Made by a program: the position numbers and the translations under genes. Positions 18,632 through 28,400 of a DNA stretch of 64,000 nt are shown here, one piece after another (position 1 is the first letter of the stretch; every line of letters starts with the position of its first letter). The stretch is from Streptococcus suis. GTDB lineage: Bacteria; Bacillota; Bacilli; Lactobacillales; Streptococcaceae. Below the pieces are notes generated by a model. The model was given only the letters and a program-made list of their open reading frames with translations. It did no database searches and was not told the DNA's origin. The DNA lies in NCBI RefSeq assembly GCF_019856455.1, contig NZ_CP082205.1, positions 1,550,001 to 1,614,000 on the forward strand. Direction: 5' to 3'.

Positions 18632-19475
18632 GTTTGCCACCTCCTAATCGCTTCCAGATGGACTTTTTCTCTACATTTTCAGAAATAAAAGTCGCTCGCA
18701 ACTCTGCTTCAAACTCATCCAAAGTCAAATCATGTTTAAATATCCCGTTTCGTGCAATAGAAATACTGCCAGTTTCTTCAGAAACAATAAACACAAACGC
18801 ATCAGATACCTCCGATAAGCCAATGGCTGCACGATGTCGTGTTCCAAATTCCTTTGAAATTCCTGCGCTCTCTGACAGGGGCAAATAAGCACAAGCAACA
18901 GCTACCTTGTCTTCCTTGACAATTACAGCCCCATCATGTAGCGGTGTATTCGGGATGAAAATATTTATTAACAATTCCTGAGATATATCCGCATTGAGTG
19001 GAATCCCCGTTGCTCTATATTCTTGCAATGTTTGGGCTTGTTCTACTGCCACAAGTGCACCAATTTTACGCGGAGACATATAAGCAACCGATTTGAGAAA
19101 AGCAACAATTAACTTTTCTTCTGCACTCACTGTATTTGTCCCAAAAATCTGAGTTGTTCTACCGAGTTTTTCAAGCATAGCGCGCAACTCTGGTGCAAAA
19201 ATAACTACTGCTGCAATAACCCCATACGTGATTACTTGATTAATCAGCCAAGCAATCGTCTGCAGACCGAATAAACTCGCTATAATCTGGACAATAATGA
19301 AGAGAAAAACCCCTCGAATCAATGTCATAATTTTAGTACCTGCAATAGACTTACTAAAATTATAAATCAAATAAACAACTATACTAATATCAATTAGGTG
19401 CAACAGTGCGGTCCAAGGATTGGCTATCAAACTCGACCAATACCCTGTATCCAGTAACTGGTTTAGGTTTAACAT
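18621..19475 (-). CDS. cdaA: Diadenylate cyclase CdaA
   Basis: 284 residues. Three membrane helices fill about residues 15-95, followed by the DAC catalytic domain with the two defining motifs LHDGAVIV and GTRHRAAIG. The enzyme makes cyclic di-AMP from two ATP molecules; in streptococci this second messenger controls potassium and osmolyte uptake and cell-wall balance. Length is normal. It is first in the cdaA-cdaR-glmM operon, with an extended -10 promoter upstream. Confidence 0.96.
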   Translation of the reverse strand: MLNLNQLLDTGYWSSLIANPWTALLHLIDISIVVYLIYNFSKSIAGTKIMTLIRGVFLFIIVQIIASLFGLQTIAWLINQVITYGVIAAVVIFAPELRAMLEKLGRTTQIFGTNTVSAEEKLIVAFLKSVAYMSPRKIGALVAVEQAQTLQEYRATGIPLNADISQELLINIFIPNTPLHDGAVIVKEDKVAVACAYLPLSESAGISKEFGTRHRAAIGLSEVSDAFVFIVSEETGSISIARNGIFKHDLTLDEFEAELRATFISENVEKKSIWKRLGGGKHER

Positions 19476-19516
19476 ATCATTCTCATACTTTCTAACTCAT
19501 ACATAGTAATGTACCC

Positions 19517-19525
19517 ATTATACCA
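19517..19525 (-). promoter_or_regulatory. Promoter of the cdaA-cdaR-glmM operon
   Basis: The minus strand reads TGGTATAAT, a perfect extended -10, about 45 bases upstream of the cdaA start. No good -35 box is seen, as expected for an extended -10 promoter. Confidence 0.65.
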
Positions 19526-19639
19526 TATTTTCCCCTTTTCTTTAGAAAATAGTGACCTTCCTGTTAAAAATAGTACAGATTTACTGCAGGAATATATCAC
19601 GTTCCAACACACTCCATTCTAGAAAATCAGTGACCTTTA

Positions 19640-19654
19640 TGATAAAATAGTCCC
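19640..19654 (+). promoter_or_regulatory. Promoter of murT-gatD, apparently leaderless
   Basis: TGATAAAAT (19640-19648) is an extended -10. Only 6 bases (AGTCCC) separate it from the murT ATG at 19655, so transcription should start at or next to the start codon. There is no ribosome site between them. Confidence 0.6.
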
Positions 19655-20998
19655 ATGAAAATAAATACAGCTTTGGGTATTCTAGCAGGAAAAGGTTCCC
19701 AGTTCATTTTGAAAAAACTAGGACGTGGTACTACCCTACCTGGAAAAATTGCCCTCAAATTCGATAAACATATTTTAGATAGTTTGGCTAAGGATTATGA
19801 AGTCGTTGTTATTACTGGAACCAATGGTAAAACTCTAACAACAGCCTTGACCGTAGGTATCCTTCAAGAAGCCTTTGGAGAAATTACGACCAACACCAGC
19901 GGTGCCAATATGATTACAGGGATTACGGCAACATTTTTATCTGCCAAGAAAAACAAAAATGGTAAGAAGATTGCCGTCTTGGAGATTGACGAAGCAAGTC
20001 TTGCCCGCGTGACCGACTTTATCAAGCCTAGTCTGATTGTCTTTACCAATATCTTCCGTGACCAGATGGACCGCTACGGTGAGATTTATACCACCTACCA
20101 GATGATTTTGGACGGGGCTGCCAAGGCTCCTCATGCGACCATTCTCGCCAACGGTGACAGCCCGCTTTTTAACTCGACAAACGTTATCAATCCAGTAAAA
20201 TACTACGGTTTTGCGACGGAAGAACATGAACCTCGTCTGGCCCATTACAATACCGAAGGCGTTCTCTGTCCTCATTGCCACCAGATTATCCAGTACAAGC
20301 TAAATACCTACGCTAACTTGGGCAGCTATATCTGTAACAACTGTGGCTTTTGTCGACCTGAGCTGGACTACAAGTTAACTGAACTGAAAGAGATTACCAA
20401 TACTTCTTCCACCTTTGCTATTGACGGTCAGGATTATAAGATTAACATCGGAGGCCTCTACAACATCTACAATGCCCTAGCAGCTGTCAGCGTAGCAGAA
20501 TTTTTCGGCGTATCTCCTGAAAAAATCAAGGCAGGATTTGACAAATCAAAGGCAGTCTTCGGTCGCCAAGAAACATTTAAGTTGGGTGATAAAGATTGTA
20601 CATTGGTCTTGATTAAAAACCCTGTCGGTGCAACCCAGGCTATTGAAATGATGAAACTGGCTCCATACGATTTCAGCCTGTCCGTCCTTCTCAATGCCAA
20701 CTACGCTGACGGAATTGATACCAGCTGGATTTGGGACGCTGACTTTGAACAAATCACTCAAATGGACATTCCACAAGTCTTTGCAGGCGGTGTTCGTTCG
20801 TCTGAAATCGCCCGTCGTCTCCGTGTGACTGGCTATCCTGAGAACCAGATTACTGAAACACCAAAACTAGAAGACATCATGACCTTGATTGAGCAATCGA
20901 GTAGCCAACATGCTTATATTTTAGCTACTTATACAGCTATGCTCGAATTCCGTGACCTGCTGGCTCAACGCCAAGCCGTTGGAAAGGAGATGAAATAA
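19655..20998 (+). CDS. murT: Lipid II isoglutaminyl synthase subunit MurT
   Basis: This 447-residue Mur-ligase-like subunit, with GatD, amidates the D-glutamate of lipid II, which is required for peptidoglycan cross-linking in streptococci. The ATP loop is GTNGKTLTT (about 56-64). The four-cysteine zinc ribbon of MurT is visible at CPHCHQ and CNNCGFC in the middle. The C-terminal DUF1727 region follows. It lacks a ribosome site and appears to be translated from a leaderless mRNA. Its TAA shares a base with the gatD ATG. Confidence 0.95.
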   Translation: MKINTALGILAGKGSQFILKKLGRGTTLPGKIALKFDKHILDSLAKDYEVVVITGTNGKTLTTALTVGILQEAFGEITTNTSGANMITGITATFLSAKKNKNGKKIAVLEIDEASLARVTDFIKPSLIVFTNIFRDQMDRYGEIYTTYQMILDGAAKAPHATILANGDSPLFNSTNVINPVKYYGFATEEHEPRLAHYNTEGVLCPHCHQIIQYKLNTYANLGSYICNNCGFCRPELDYKLTELKEITNTSSTFAIDGQDYKINIGGLYNIYNALAAVSVAEFFGVSPEKIKAGFDKSKAVFGRQETFKLGDKDCTLVLIKNPVGATQAIEMMKLAPYDFSLSVLLNANYADGIDTSWIWDADFEQITQMDIPQVFAGGVRSSEIARRLRVTGYPENQITETPKLEDIMTLIEQSSSQHAYILATYTAMLEFRDLLAQRQAVGKEMK

Positions 20999-21783
20999 TG
21001 GTCTATACGTCATTAAAAAGTCCTGAAAAAGACTACACTTATGATCTCCACATCGCCCACCTCTACGGTGATTTGATGAACACCTACGGGGACAACGGCA
21101 ACATCCTCATGCTCAAGTATGTGGCTGAAAAGCTGGGGGCTCGTGTTCAGGTGGACATCGTTTCACTGACTGATGATTTTGATAAGGATTACTATGACAT
21201 CGCCTTTTTCGGTGGTGGTCAAGACTACGAGCAGTCTATTTTAGCCAAGGATTTACCGATAAAAAAAGACAGCCTAGCAGACTTTATCGAAAACGATGGT
21301 GTCATGCTGGCTATCTGCGGTGGCTTCCAGTTGCTCGGTCAATACTACATCGAAGCTGGCGGCCGCAAGATTGACGGACTGGGTATAATGGGCCACTACA
21401 CCCTCAACCAGACTAACAACCGTTACATCGGTGACATTAAAATTCACAATGAGGAGTTCAACGAAACCTACTACGGTTTTGAAAACCACCAAGGTCGTAC
21501 CTTCCTAGCTGACAACCAAAAACCGCTGGGCAAGGTTGTCTATGGTAATGGCAACAATAAGGAAGACGGTGGCGAAGGCCTGCACTACAAAAACACCTTC
21601 GGCAGCTACTTCCACGGGCCCATCCTGTCCCGCAATGCCAACCTAGCCTACCGCCTGGTCACAACTGCCCTCCGTAAAAAATATGGACAAGACATCCAAC
21701 TTGCCAGCTACACTGACATCCTCAGTAAAGAAGTCGCTGAAGAATACGGCGATGTAAAAAGCAAGGCAGAATTTGAGAAATAA
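20998..21783 (+). CDS. gatD: Lipid II isoglutaminyl synthase glutaminase subunit GatD
   Basis: 261 residues of the class I glutamine amidotransferase (CobB/CobQ-like) type. The nucleophile elbow [11 protein letters not shown] (Cys near 102) and the catalytic His in [11 protein letters not shown] are present. It supplies ammonia to MurT. Start and stop overlap with murT (TAATG) show coupled translation. A strong terminator follows. Confidence 0.95.
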   Translation: MVYTSLKSPEKDYTYDLHIAHLYGDLMNTYGDNGNILMLKYVAEKLGARVQVDIVSLTDDFDKDYYDIAFFGGGQDYEQSILAKDLPIKKDSLADFIENDGVMLAICGGFQLLGQYYIEAGGRKIDGLGIMGHYTLNQTNNRYIGDIKIHNEEFNETYYGFENHQGRTFLADNQKPLGKVVYGNGNNKEDGGEGLHYKNTFGSYFHGPILSRNANLAYRLVTTALRKKYGQDIQLASYTDILSKEVAEEYGDVKSKAEFEK

Positions 21784-21785
21784 AG

Positions 21786-21822
21786 CAAAACCGCTTCTGA
21801 TATCCAGAGGCGGTTTCATTTT
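21786..21822. terminator. Bidirectional terminator between gatD and rlmA
   Basis: AAAACCGC-TT-CTG pairs with CAG-AG-GCGGTTT around ATATC, followed by a T run on the plus strand and an A/T-rich flank on the other. It lies between convergent genes, with the rlmA stop directly after it. Confidence 0.85.
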
Positions 21823-22650
21823 TTATATCGTTCCTACCAAAAGCACTCCCTCAACCGTAATCTCGGTCAACTGGCTCAAATCCAACTTGGACTGGTCTAC
21901 TTGGAAAAAGAGGGGTGTCATGTCTGCCAAGACTTGAGTATGGGCGGCTGTAATCGGCAGGGTCCGGCTGACCAGTACTTGCTCCACCTGCCCCACGTAA
22001 GACTTGAAATGGTCCACGATTTCTTGGTTGTCATAGGACTCCTTTCGGAGTTGGTCTTTGGCTAAATGGCGGAGCTCCTTGAGGTGATTGGGGCCTGGGA
22101 CTAATTTTAGAATTGCCCCACCAGTTTTTAACACTCTGGCAAACTCCTGATAATTGGCTGGGGAAAAGATGTCCAAGATACCGTCAATCGTCTTATCTTG
22201 AATAGGCAACTTGGTCAAGTCACCGACAAACCATTTGACCGACTTAGTCCTGTCAGATTTGGCTGCTAGGAGAATGGAATCCTTGGAAATATCAAAAGCA
22301 AGAATGTCCAAGTCCATTTTCTCGGCTAATTTGCGGGAATAAAACCCCTCTCCACAGCCGATATCCAAGACAGACCGCAATCCCAGCTCTGCTATTTTTT
22401 CCTCCAAAGCCGCATAGAGATGATCGTAATAGCCCGCCTCTAAAAAGGCCTGACGGTTTTCAAAGCTAGACTTGTGGTAGTTGGCAGACTGCTTGACCTG
22501 GGGGGCCAGATTGACGTAGCCCTGCTTGGCAATGTCAAAAGTGTGGCGGTTGGGACAGCGGAGGCTGTTGAGGTCAAGACCAAGAGCCTGCCCACAATGT
22601 GGACAGGCGAAAAATTGGTCGCTATTGGCAAAACGTTGGTGTTTGGTCAT
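21823..22650 (-). CDS. rlmA: 23S rRNA (guanine-N1)-methyltransferase RlmA
   Basis: 275 residues. The N-terminal zinc knuckle CPHCGQ ... CPNRHTFD (about 16-39) and the SAM-binding motif VLDIGCGEGFYS (about 93-104) identify the RlmA family; Gram-positive members methylate G748 of 23S rRNA (RlmA-II type). No ribosome site precedes its ATG, which lies one base after the TAA of the regulator gene upstream, so translation is probably coupled. Confidence 0.9.
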   Translation of the reverse strand: MTKHQRFANSDQFFACPHCGQALGLDLNSLRCPNRHTFDIAKQGYVNLAPQVKQSANYHKSSFENRQAFLEAGYYDHLYAALEEKIAELGLRSVLDIGCGEGFYSRKLAEKMDLDILAFDISKDSILLAAKSDRTKSVKWFVGDLTKLPIQDKTIDGILDIFSPANYQEFARVLKTGGAILKLVPGPNHLKELRHLAKDQLRKESYDNQEIVDHFKSYVGQVEQVLVSRTLPITAAHTQVLADMTPLFFQVDQSKLDLSQLTEITVEGVLLVGTI

Positions 22651-22651
22651 C

Positions 22652-23128
22652 TTATTTGTGTTCTTTTCTAAAGCGATACAGGGCTAGTCCTGATAGGAGC
22701 GTGGCAATGGCTCCTGTAAAGACCAGCAAGTAGCCGACTGGAATGAGATAAAAGTTTTCATGCAGAATGCCCTTGGCATCAATATACTCGACCGAGTTTG
22801 CCTTGATGACAAAGCAGACAAAGCCGAGAAGCATGAGAAAACTACCGATAATGGTAATAGTCAGGTGCATCTGGGTACGGCGGCCTTCACGACCGTCTTT
22901 TACAAGTTTTTCTGTCATGTTGTTCATGTCAGTTCCTCCTAAGATAAGGTGATCTAAGGAGATCGAAAAGACAGAGGACATGAGAATCAAGAGTTCCAAA
23001 TCAGGTAGATTCTTGTCATTTTCCCAGTTGGAAACGGCCTGCCTGGTCACATTGAGTTTGAGGGCAAACTGCTCCTGGGTCAAGCCTTCCTTCTTTCGTA
23101 AGTCCTTGATTTGCTGTCCAAAGTTCAT
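22652..23128 (-). CDS. XRE-family regulator with membrane segments
   Basis: 158 residues. An N-terminal Cro/CI helix-turn-helix (LTQEQFALKLNVTRQAVSNWEND, about 16-38) is followed by two hydrophobic segments (about 88-110 and 128-150), giving a membrane-tethered DNA-binding protein. This layout is common in Firmicutes and may sense envelope state, but its target is unknown. GAAAGGAGAAG precedes the ATG. It is co-transcribed with rlmA. Confidence 0.88.
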   Translation of the reverse strand: MNFGQQIKDLRKKEGLTQEQFALKLNVTRQAVSNWENDKNLPDLELLILMSSVFSISLDHLILGGTDMNNMTEKLVKDGREGRRTQMHLTITIIGSFLMLLGFVCFVIKANSVEYIDAKGILHENFYLIPVGYLLVFTGAIATLLSGLALYRFRKEHK

Positions 23129-23313
23129 TTCTTCTCCTTTCAGGATCCTGTCTGGCAGGTCCTAAACTCATCTTAGCTTGTTGGTCAATGTTTACCAAGA
23201 AAGACTAGCTTGCCCTAGACTTTTTCAGCGAAAGGTGGTCTTGCTAACTCCGAAAGACTGGCTTGCAAACCGTTCTGTCAAGGATTTGAGCCTCTTGTCA
23301 ACTCCCTGTCAAC

Positions 23314-25212
23314 CTACCCCATCTGCTCAGATAATTCTTCCCATTCTTCCATGAGATTTTCTTGTTGGGCAGTCAATTGATCGATTTCTTTTTGGTAATC
23401 GGTCAGCTGGCCGATGTCGTTGGTTTCTAGCATGGCTTGGCTGAGCTCGCTCAGGCGGTTTTCGATGGCCTCAATTTTTACCTCGATTTGCTCGATGCGA
23501 CGGGCTAGTTTGCGTTGCTCTTTTTGGTTTTCCTTTTGAGCTTGGTAATCTATGGCTCCGGCTGATTGGCTAGTACTTTCTAGCTGGTCAGGCTGGGCTT
23601 CTGCTTCCTGCTCTGCCTTTTTCTCCAAATAATAGTCATAGTCGCCCAAGTAGAGCGTGGAGCCAGTTTCCGAGATTTCTAGGACCTTGGTGGCGACGCG
23701 GTTGATGAAATAGCGGTCGTGGCTGACAAAGAGCAGGGTGCCGTCAAACTCGATAAGGGCATTTTCTAGGACTTCCTTGCTGTCGATGTCCAGGTGGTTG
23801 GTCGGCTCGTCGAGGATGAGGAAGTTGTTGTTTTCCATAGATAGCTTAGCAAGAAGCAGGCGAGCTTTTTCCCCACCAGATAGCATGGAAACAGACTTTT
23901 TGACGTCATCGCCTGAGAAGAGAAAGGCTCCTAGGCGGTTACGGATTTCCACTTCAGGCGTGGTCGGAAAGGCTGACCAGAGCTCCTCCAAGACCGTGTT
24001 GGAAGGCGTTAGGGCCGACTGGGTCTGGTCATAGTATCCCACTTCCACGTTGGCTCCTAGCTTGGCTTCTCCTTTGATAAATGGCAGAGCTCCGATGATG
24101 GATTTGAGCAGGGTAGTTTTTCCGATTCCATTTGGTCCGACAATGGCAATGGCATCCAGCTTTCTTTGGTCAATGGAAATAGGCTGGGAAAGAATGTTTC
24201 CATCGTAGCCCACCGCAGCATTTTCCACTGTCAAGACGATATTGCCAGAAGTCTTGTCCGACTGGAAAGTCATGTTGGCAGACTTCTGACCAGTTGTTGG
24301 CTTGTCCAGTCGCTCCATCTTTTCCAACTGCTTGCGTCTAGCCTGGGCACGCTTGGTGGTCGAAGCACGGACAATATTTTTCTGGACAAAGTCTTCTAAC
24401 TTGGCAATTTCCTTCTGCTGCTTTTCATAGTTTTGCAGTTCCGTTTGCAACTTCTGCTCTTTGAGCTCAACAAACTGAGAATAATTACCCACATAACGGT
24501 CCAAGGAATGCTTGGTCAAATCAAGCGTCAGAGTCGCTACCTTGTCCAAGAAATAGCGGTCATGGCTGACAATAATCAAGGCTCCCTTGTAATGAACCAG
24601 ATAATTTTCCAACCAAGCAATCGTTTCGATGTCCAGGTGGTTGGTCGGTTCGTCCAACACCAAGAGTTCTGGGCTTTCAAGAAGCATTTTTGCCAGAGCA
24701 AGTCGAGTATTTTGACCGCCAGAGAGTTCGGAGATTTTCATTTCCCACATGGTCTGGTCAAACTTAAAGCCGTTCAAAATGGCACGAATATCCGCCTCAT
24801 AGCTGAAGCCACCTGCCAGACGAAATTCTTCCGACAGACTATCATAGGTTTTCATCAGTTGATCTAGGTCGCTACCAGATAGGCTGCCCATCTGCTCTTC
24901 CATAGACCGCAGGCGTTTTTCCGTCGTCCGCAGGTCGTCAAAGACATGAAGCATTTCATCGTAAATGGTATTTTCTGACTCAAAACGGCTGTCCTGTGCC
25001 AGATAAGAAAGGGACAAATCACGCTTGGTTGAAATATCACCGCTGGTCGCTGCTTCTTCTCCGACAAGGATTTTAAGAAGAGTTGACTTGCCAGCCCCAT
25101 TTTTTCCGACAAGGGCAATCCGATCCCGCTCGTCCACTTGAATGTTGATATTGTTAAATAAAACTTCGCCCGCAAATGAGCGTTCAATCTTGTTTCCGCT
25201 TAGAATAATCAT
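23314..25212 (-). CDS. ABC-F family ATPase with C-terminal coiled coil
   Basis: The frame is open from 25263, but the promoter position and family N-terminus (MIILSGNKIERSF) place the start at the ATG at 25212, giving 632 residues. Two cassettes carry GKNGAGKST/LSGGQ/DEPTNHLD and GPNGIGKTT/LSGGEKARLLLAKL/DEPTNHLD. The last ~100 residues form an acidic coiled coil (RRIEQIEVKIEAIENRL). This matches the YdiF/Uup-like ABC-F group that acts on the ribosome. No ribosome site is present, so it is probably translated from a leaderless mRNA. Confidence 0.92.
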   Translation of the reverse strand: MIILSGNKIERSFAGEVLFNNINIQVDERDRIALVGKNGAGKSTLLKILVGEEAATSGDISTKRDLSLSYLAQDSRFESENTIYDEMLHVFDDLRTTEKRLRSMEEQMGSLSGSDLDQLMKTYDSLSEEFRLAGGFSYEADIRAILNGFKFDQTMWEMKISELSGGQNTRLALAKMLLESPELLVLDEPTNHLDIETIAWLENYLVHYKGALIIVSHDRYFLDKVATLTLDLTKHSLDRYVGNYSQFVELKEQKLQTELQNYEKQQKEIAKLEDFVQKNIVRASTTKRAQARRKQLEKMERLDKPTTGQKSANMTFQSDKTSGNIVLTVENAAVGYDGNILSQPISIDQRKLDAIAIVGPNGIGKTTLLKSIIGALPFIKGEAKLGANVEVGYYDQTQSALTPSNTVLEELWSAFPTTPEVEIRNRLGAFLFSGDDVKKSVSMLSGGEKARLLLAKLSMENNNFLILDEPTNHLDIDSKEVLENALIEFDGTLLFVSHDRYFINRVATKVLEISETGSTLYLGDYDYYLEKKAEQEAEAQPDQLESTSQSAGAIDYQAQKENQKEQRKLARRIEQIEVKIEAIENRLSELSQAMLETNDIGQLTDYQKEIDQLTAQQENLMEEWEELSEQMG

Positions 25213-25227
25213 AGCAATATTGTACCA
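25213..25227 (-). promoter_or_regulatory. Promoter of the second ABC-F gene, apparently leaderless
   Basis: On the minus strand TGGTACAAT is a good extended -10. Exactly 6 bases (ATTGCT reading toward the gene) lie between it and the ATG at 25212, the same spacing as at murT, so the transcript should begin at the start codon. Confidence 0.6.
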
Positions 25228-25289
25228 TAAATTAGCCGAACCATGACACCTGCTATTCACCAAAAATATAGATAGCCAATCCTTCTACC

Positions 25290-25350
25290 CAAAAAAGCTC
25301 TATAATGTCGTCAATGGTTGAAACCACTAGCGAATTATAGAGCTATTTTT
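25290..25350. terminator. Large palindromic hairpin after the adhesin gene
   Basis: AGCTCTATAAT (25296-25306) pairs with ATTATAGAGCT (25334-25344), and an inner TGGTT/AACCA stem lies in the loop. T runs flank both sides, so it can terminate in both directions and probably ends adhesin transcripts about 100 bases after the stop. The size and nested arms would also fit a small miniature element. Nothing else is seen in 25213-25449. Confidence 0.6.
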
Positions 25351-25449
25351 GATACGTCCCAATTAGTTTAGTTTAACGAAGAGTTCGCTTTTCTACTGCA
25401 ATACAGAATTCTGTTAACTCTCTCAGTTCTATCTACAAACTGAATACCA

Positions 25450-28400
25450 TTATGAAATATCATCATCTTCTCGCTCCTTACGACGACGTTTAGCCATAAG
25501 TGCAAAGGCTCCTCCTAACATTGTGGCACTCAACAATCCTGATACTGAGGACTGGGTCTCACCTGTATTAGGTAGCTTAGTTGCCTTCCGATTCACTGGT
25601 TTTGCAACTTCAGAAGTCATCGCAGACATACTTGCTGACGTGGACGCCGATGTACTTGCGCTAGTTGAGACACTTATGCTTGCTGACAACGATTGAGAGG
25701 TACTTATGGATTCAGATACCGATTGAATATCAATTTTTGGTAATTCCATGGAAGTACCACCAGCATTTGATACAATCCAAATCTCTGACGCACTTGTCGA
25801 GGCGGATGTACTTGCACTCATTGAAGCAGATGTACTTGCGCTAGTCGATGCGGAGGTACTTGCCGACGTTGAAGCGGACATGCTTGCTGACGTTGAAGCA
25901 GACGTACTTGCCGACGTTGAGGCGGACGTGCTGGCTGACGTTGAGGCGGACGTACTTGCCGACGTTGAAGCGGACGTGCTGGCACTTGTCGAGGCAGACG
26001 TGCTTGCCGACGTTGAAGCACTTGTGCTTGCGCTAGTCGATGCGGACGTACTTGCTGATGTTGATGCGGACGTACTTGCCGACGTTGAAGCAGATGTACT
26101 TGCGCTGGTTGAGGCAGACGTACTTGCCGACGTTGAGGCAGACGTACTTGCCGACGTTGAAGCACTTGTACTTGCACTCATTGAAGCAGATGTACTTGCG
26201 CTGGTTGAAGCGGACATGCTGGCCGATGTTGAAGCGGAGGTACTTGCCGATGTTGAAGCACTTGTGCTTGCGCTGGTTGAAGCACTTGTGCTGGCGCTAG
26301 TCGATGCGGACGTACTTGCACTCATTGAAGCAGATGTACTTGCGCTGGTTGAAGCGGACGTGCTGGCCGATGTTGAAGCAGATGTACTTGCTGACGTTGA
26401 AGCACTTGTACTTGCGCTGGTTGAGGCACTTGTGCTTGCGCTAGTCGATGCGGACGTACTTGCACTCATTGAAGCAGATGTACTTGCGCTGGTTGAGGCA
26501 GACGTGCTTGCACTCGTTGAGGCAGACGTGCTGGCGCTGGTTGAGGCAGACGTACTTGCCGAGGTTGAAGCACTTGTGCTTGCCGAGGTTGAGGCAGACG
26601 TGCTTGCACTCGTTGAGGCAGACGTGCTGGCGCTGGTTGAGGCGGAGGTACTTGCACTTGTTGAGGCGGACGTACTTGCACTTGTCGATGCAGACGTACT
26701 TGCGCTAGTCGATGCGGACGTACTTGCTGATGTTGATGCGGACGTACTTGCCGACGTTGAAGCAGATGTACTTGCGCTTGTTGAAGCGGACGTGCTTGCT
26801 GACGTAGAAGCACTTGTGCTTGCGCTGGTTGAAGCGGAGATACTTGCGCTGGTTGAGGCACTTGTGCTTGCGCTAGTCGATGCGGACGTACTTGCGCTGG
26901 TTGAAGCGGACGTGCTGGCCGATGTTGAAGCAGATGTACTTGCTGACGTTGAAGCACTTGTACTTGCGCTGGTTGAGGCACTTGTGCTTGCGCTAGTCGA
27001 TGCGGACGTACTTGCACTCATTGAAGCAGATGTACTTGCGCTGGTTGAAGCACTTGTACTTGCGCTAGTCGATGCGGACGTACTTGCTGACGTTGAAGCA
27101 CTTGTACTTGCACTTGTTGAGGCGGACGTACTTGCCGACGTTGAAGCACTTGTACTTGCGCTGGTTGATGCGGACGTGCTTGCCGAGGTTGATGCGGACG
27201 TACTTGCGCTGGTTGAAGCACTTGTACTTGCACTTGTTGAAGCACTTGTGCTTGCCGAGGTTGAAGCGGAGGTACTTGCCGACGTTGATGCGGAGGTACT
27301 TGCCGATGTTGAAGCACTTGTGCTTGCGCTAGTCGATGCGGACGTGCTTGCGCTGGTTGAAGCAGACGTACTTGCCGATGTTGAGGCGCTTGTACTTGCG
27401 CTGGTTGAAGCACTTGTACTTGCGCTAGTCGATGCGGACGTACTTGCACTCATTGAAGCAGATGTACTTGCGCTGGTTGAGGCAGACGTACTTGCCGACG
27501 TTGAAGCACTTGTACTTGCACTTGTCGATGCGGAGGTACTTGCCGACGTTGATGCGGACGTACTTGCACTTGTTGAAGCACTTGTGCTTGCCGATGTTGA
27601 AGCGGAGGTACTTGCCGACGTTGATGCGGAGGTACTTGCCGATGTTGAAGCACTTGTGCTTGCGCTAGTCGATGCGGACGTGCTTGCGCTGGTTGAAGCA
27701 GACGTACTTGCCGATGTTGAGGCGCTTGTACTTGCGCTGGTTGAAGCACTTGTACTTGCGCTAGTCGATGCGGACGTACTTGCTGACGTTGAAGCACTTG
27801 TACTTGCGCTGGTTGATGCGGACGTGCTTGCCGAGGTTGATGCGGACGTACTTGCGCTGGTTGAAGCACTTGTACTTGCACTTGTTGAAGCACTTGTGCT
27901 TGCGCTAGTCGATGCGGACGTGCTTGCGCTGGTTGAAGCAGACGTACTTGCCGATGTTGAGGCGCTTGTACTTGCGCTGGTTGAAGCACTTGTACTTGCG
28001 CTAGTCGATGCGGACGTACTTGCTGACGTTGAAGCACTTGTACTTGCACTTGTTGAGGCGGACGTACTTGCCGACGTTGAAGCAGACGTGCTGGCCGATG
28101 TTGAGGCAGACATACTTGCACTCATTGAAGCAGACGTACTTGCCGAGGTTGATGCGGACGTGCTGGCACTCGTTGAGGCAGACGTACTTGCCGACGTTGA
28201 AGCTGACGTGCTTACTGACGTCGAGGCAGACGTACTTGCTGACGTTGAAGCAGACGTGCTGGCACTTGTCGATGCACTTGTACTTGCGCTGGTTGAATCA
28301 GACGTGCTTGCACTCATTGAAGCAGATGTACTTGCGCTGGTTGATGCGGACGTACTTGCCGACGTTGATGCGGACGTGCTGGCACTTGTTGAGGCGGACG

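Noticed and set aside
23129-23313. Repeated GACTAGCTTGC / GACTGGCTTGC words upstream of the XRE gene
   Set aside because: Only two imperfect copies in a short non-coding gap; no hairpin or promoter logic that I can support.
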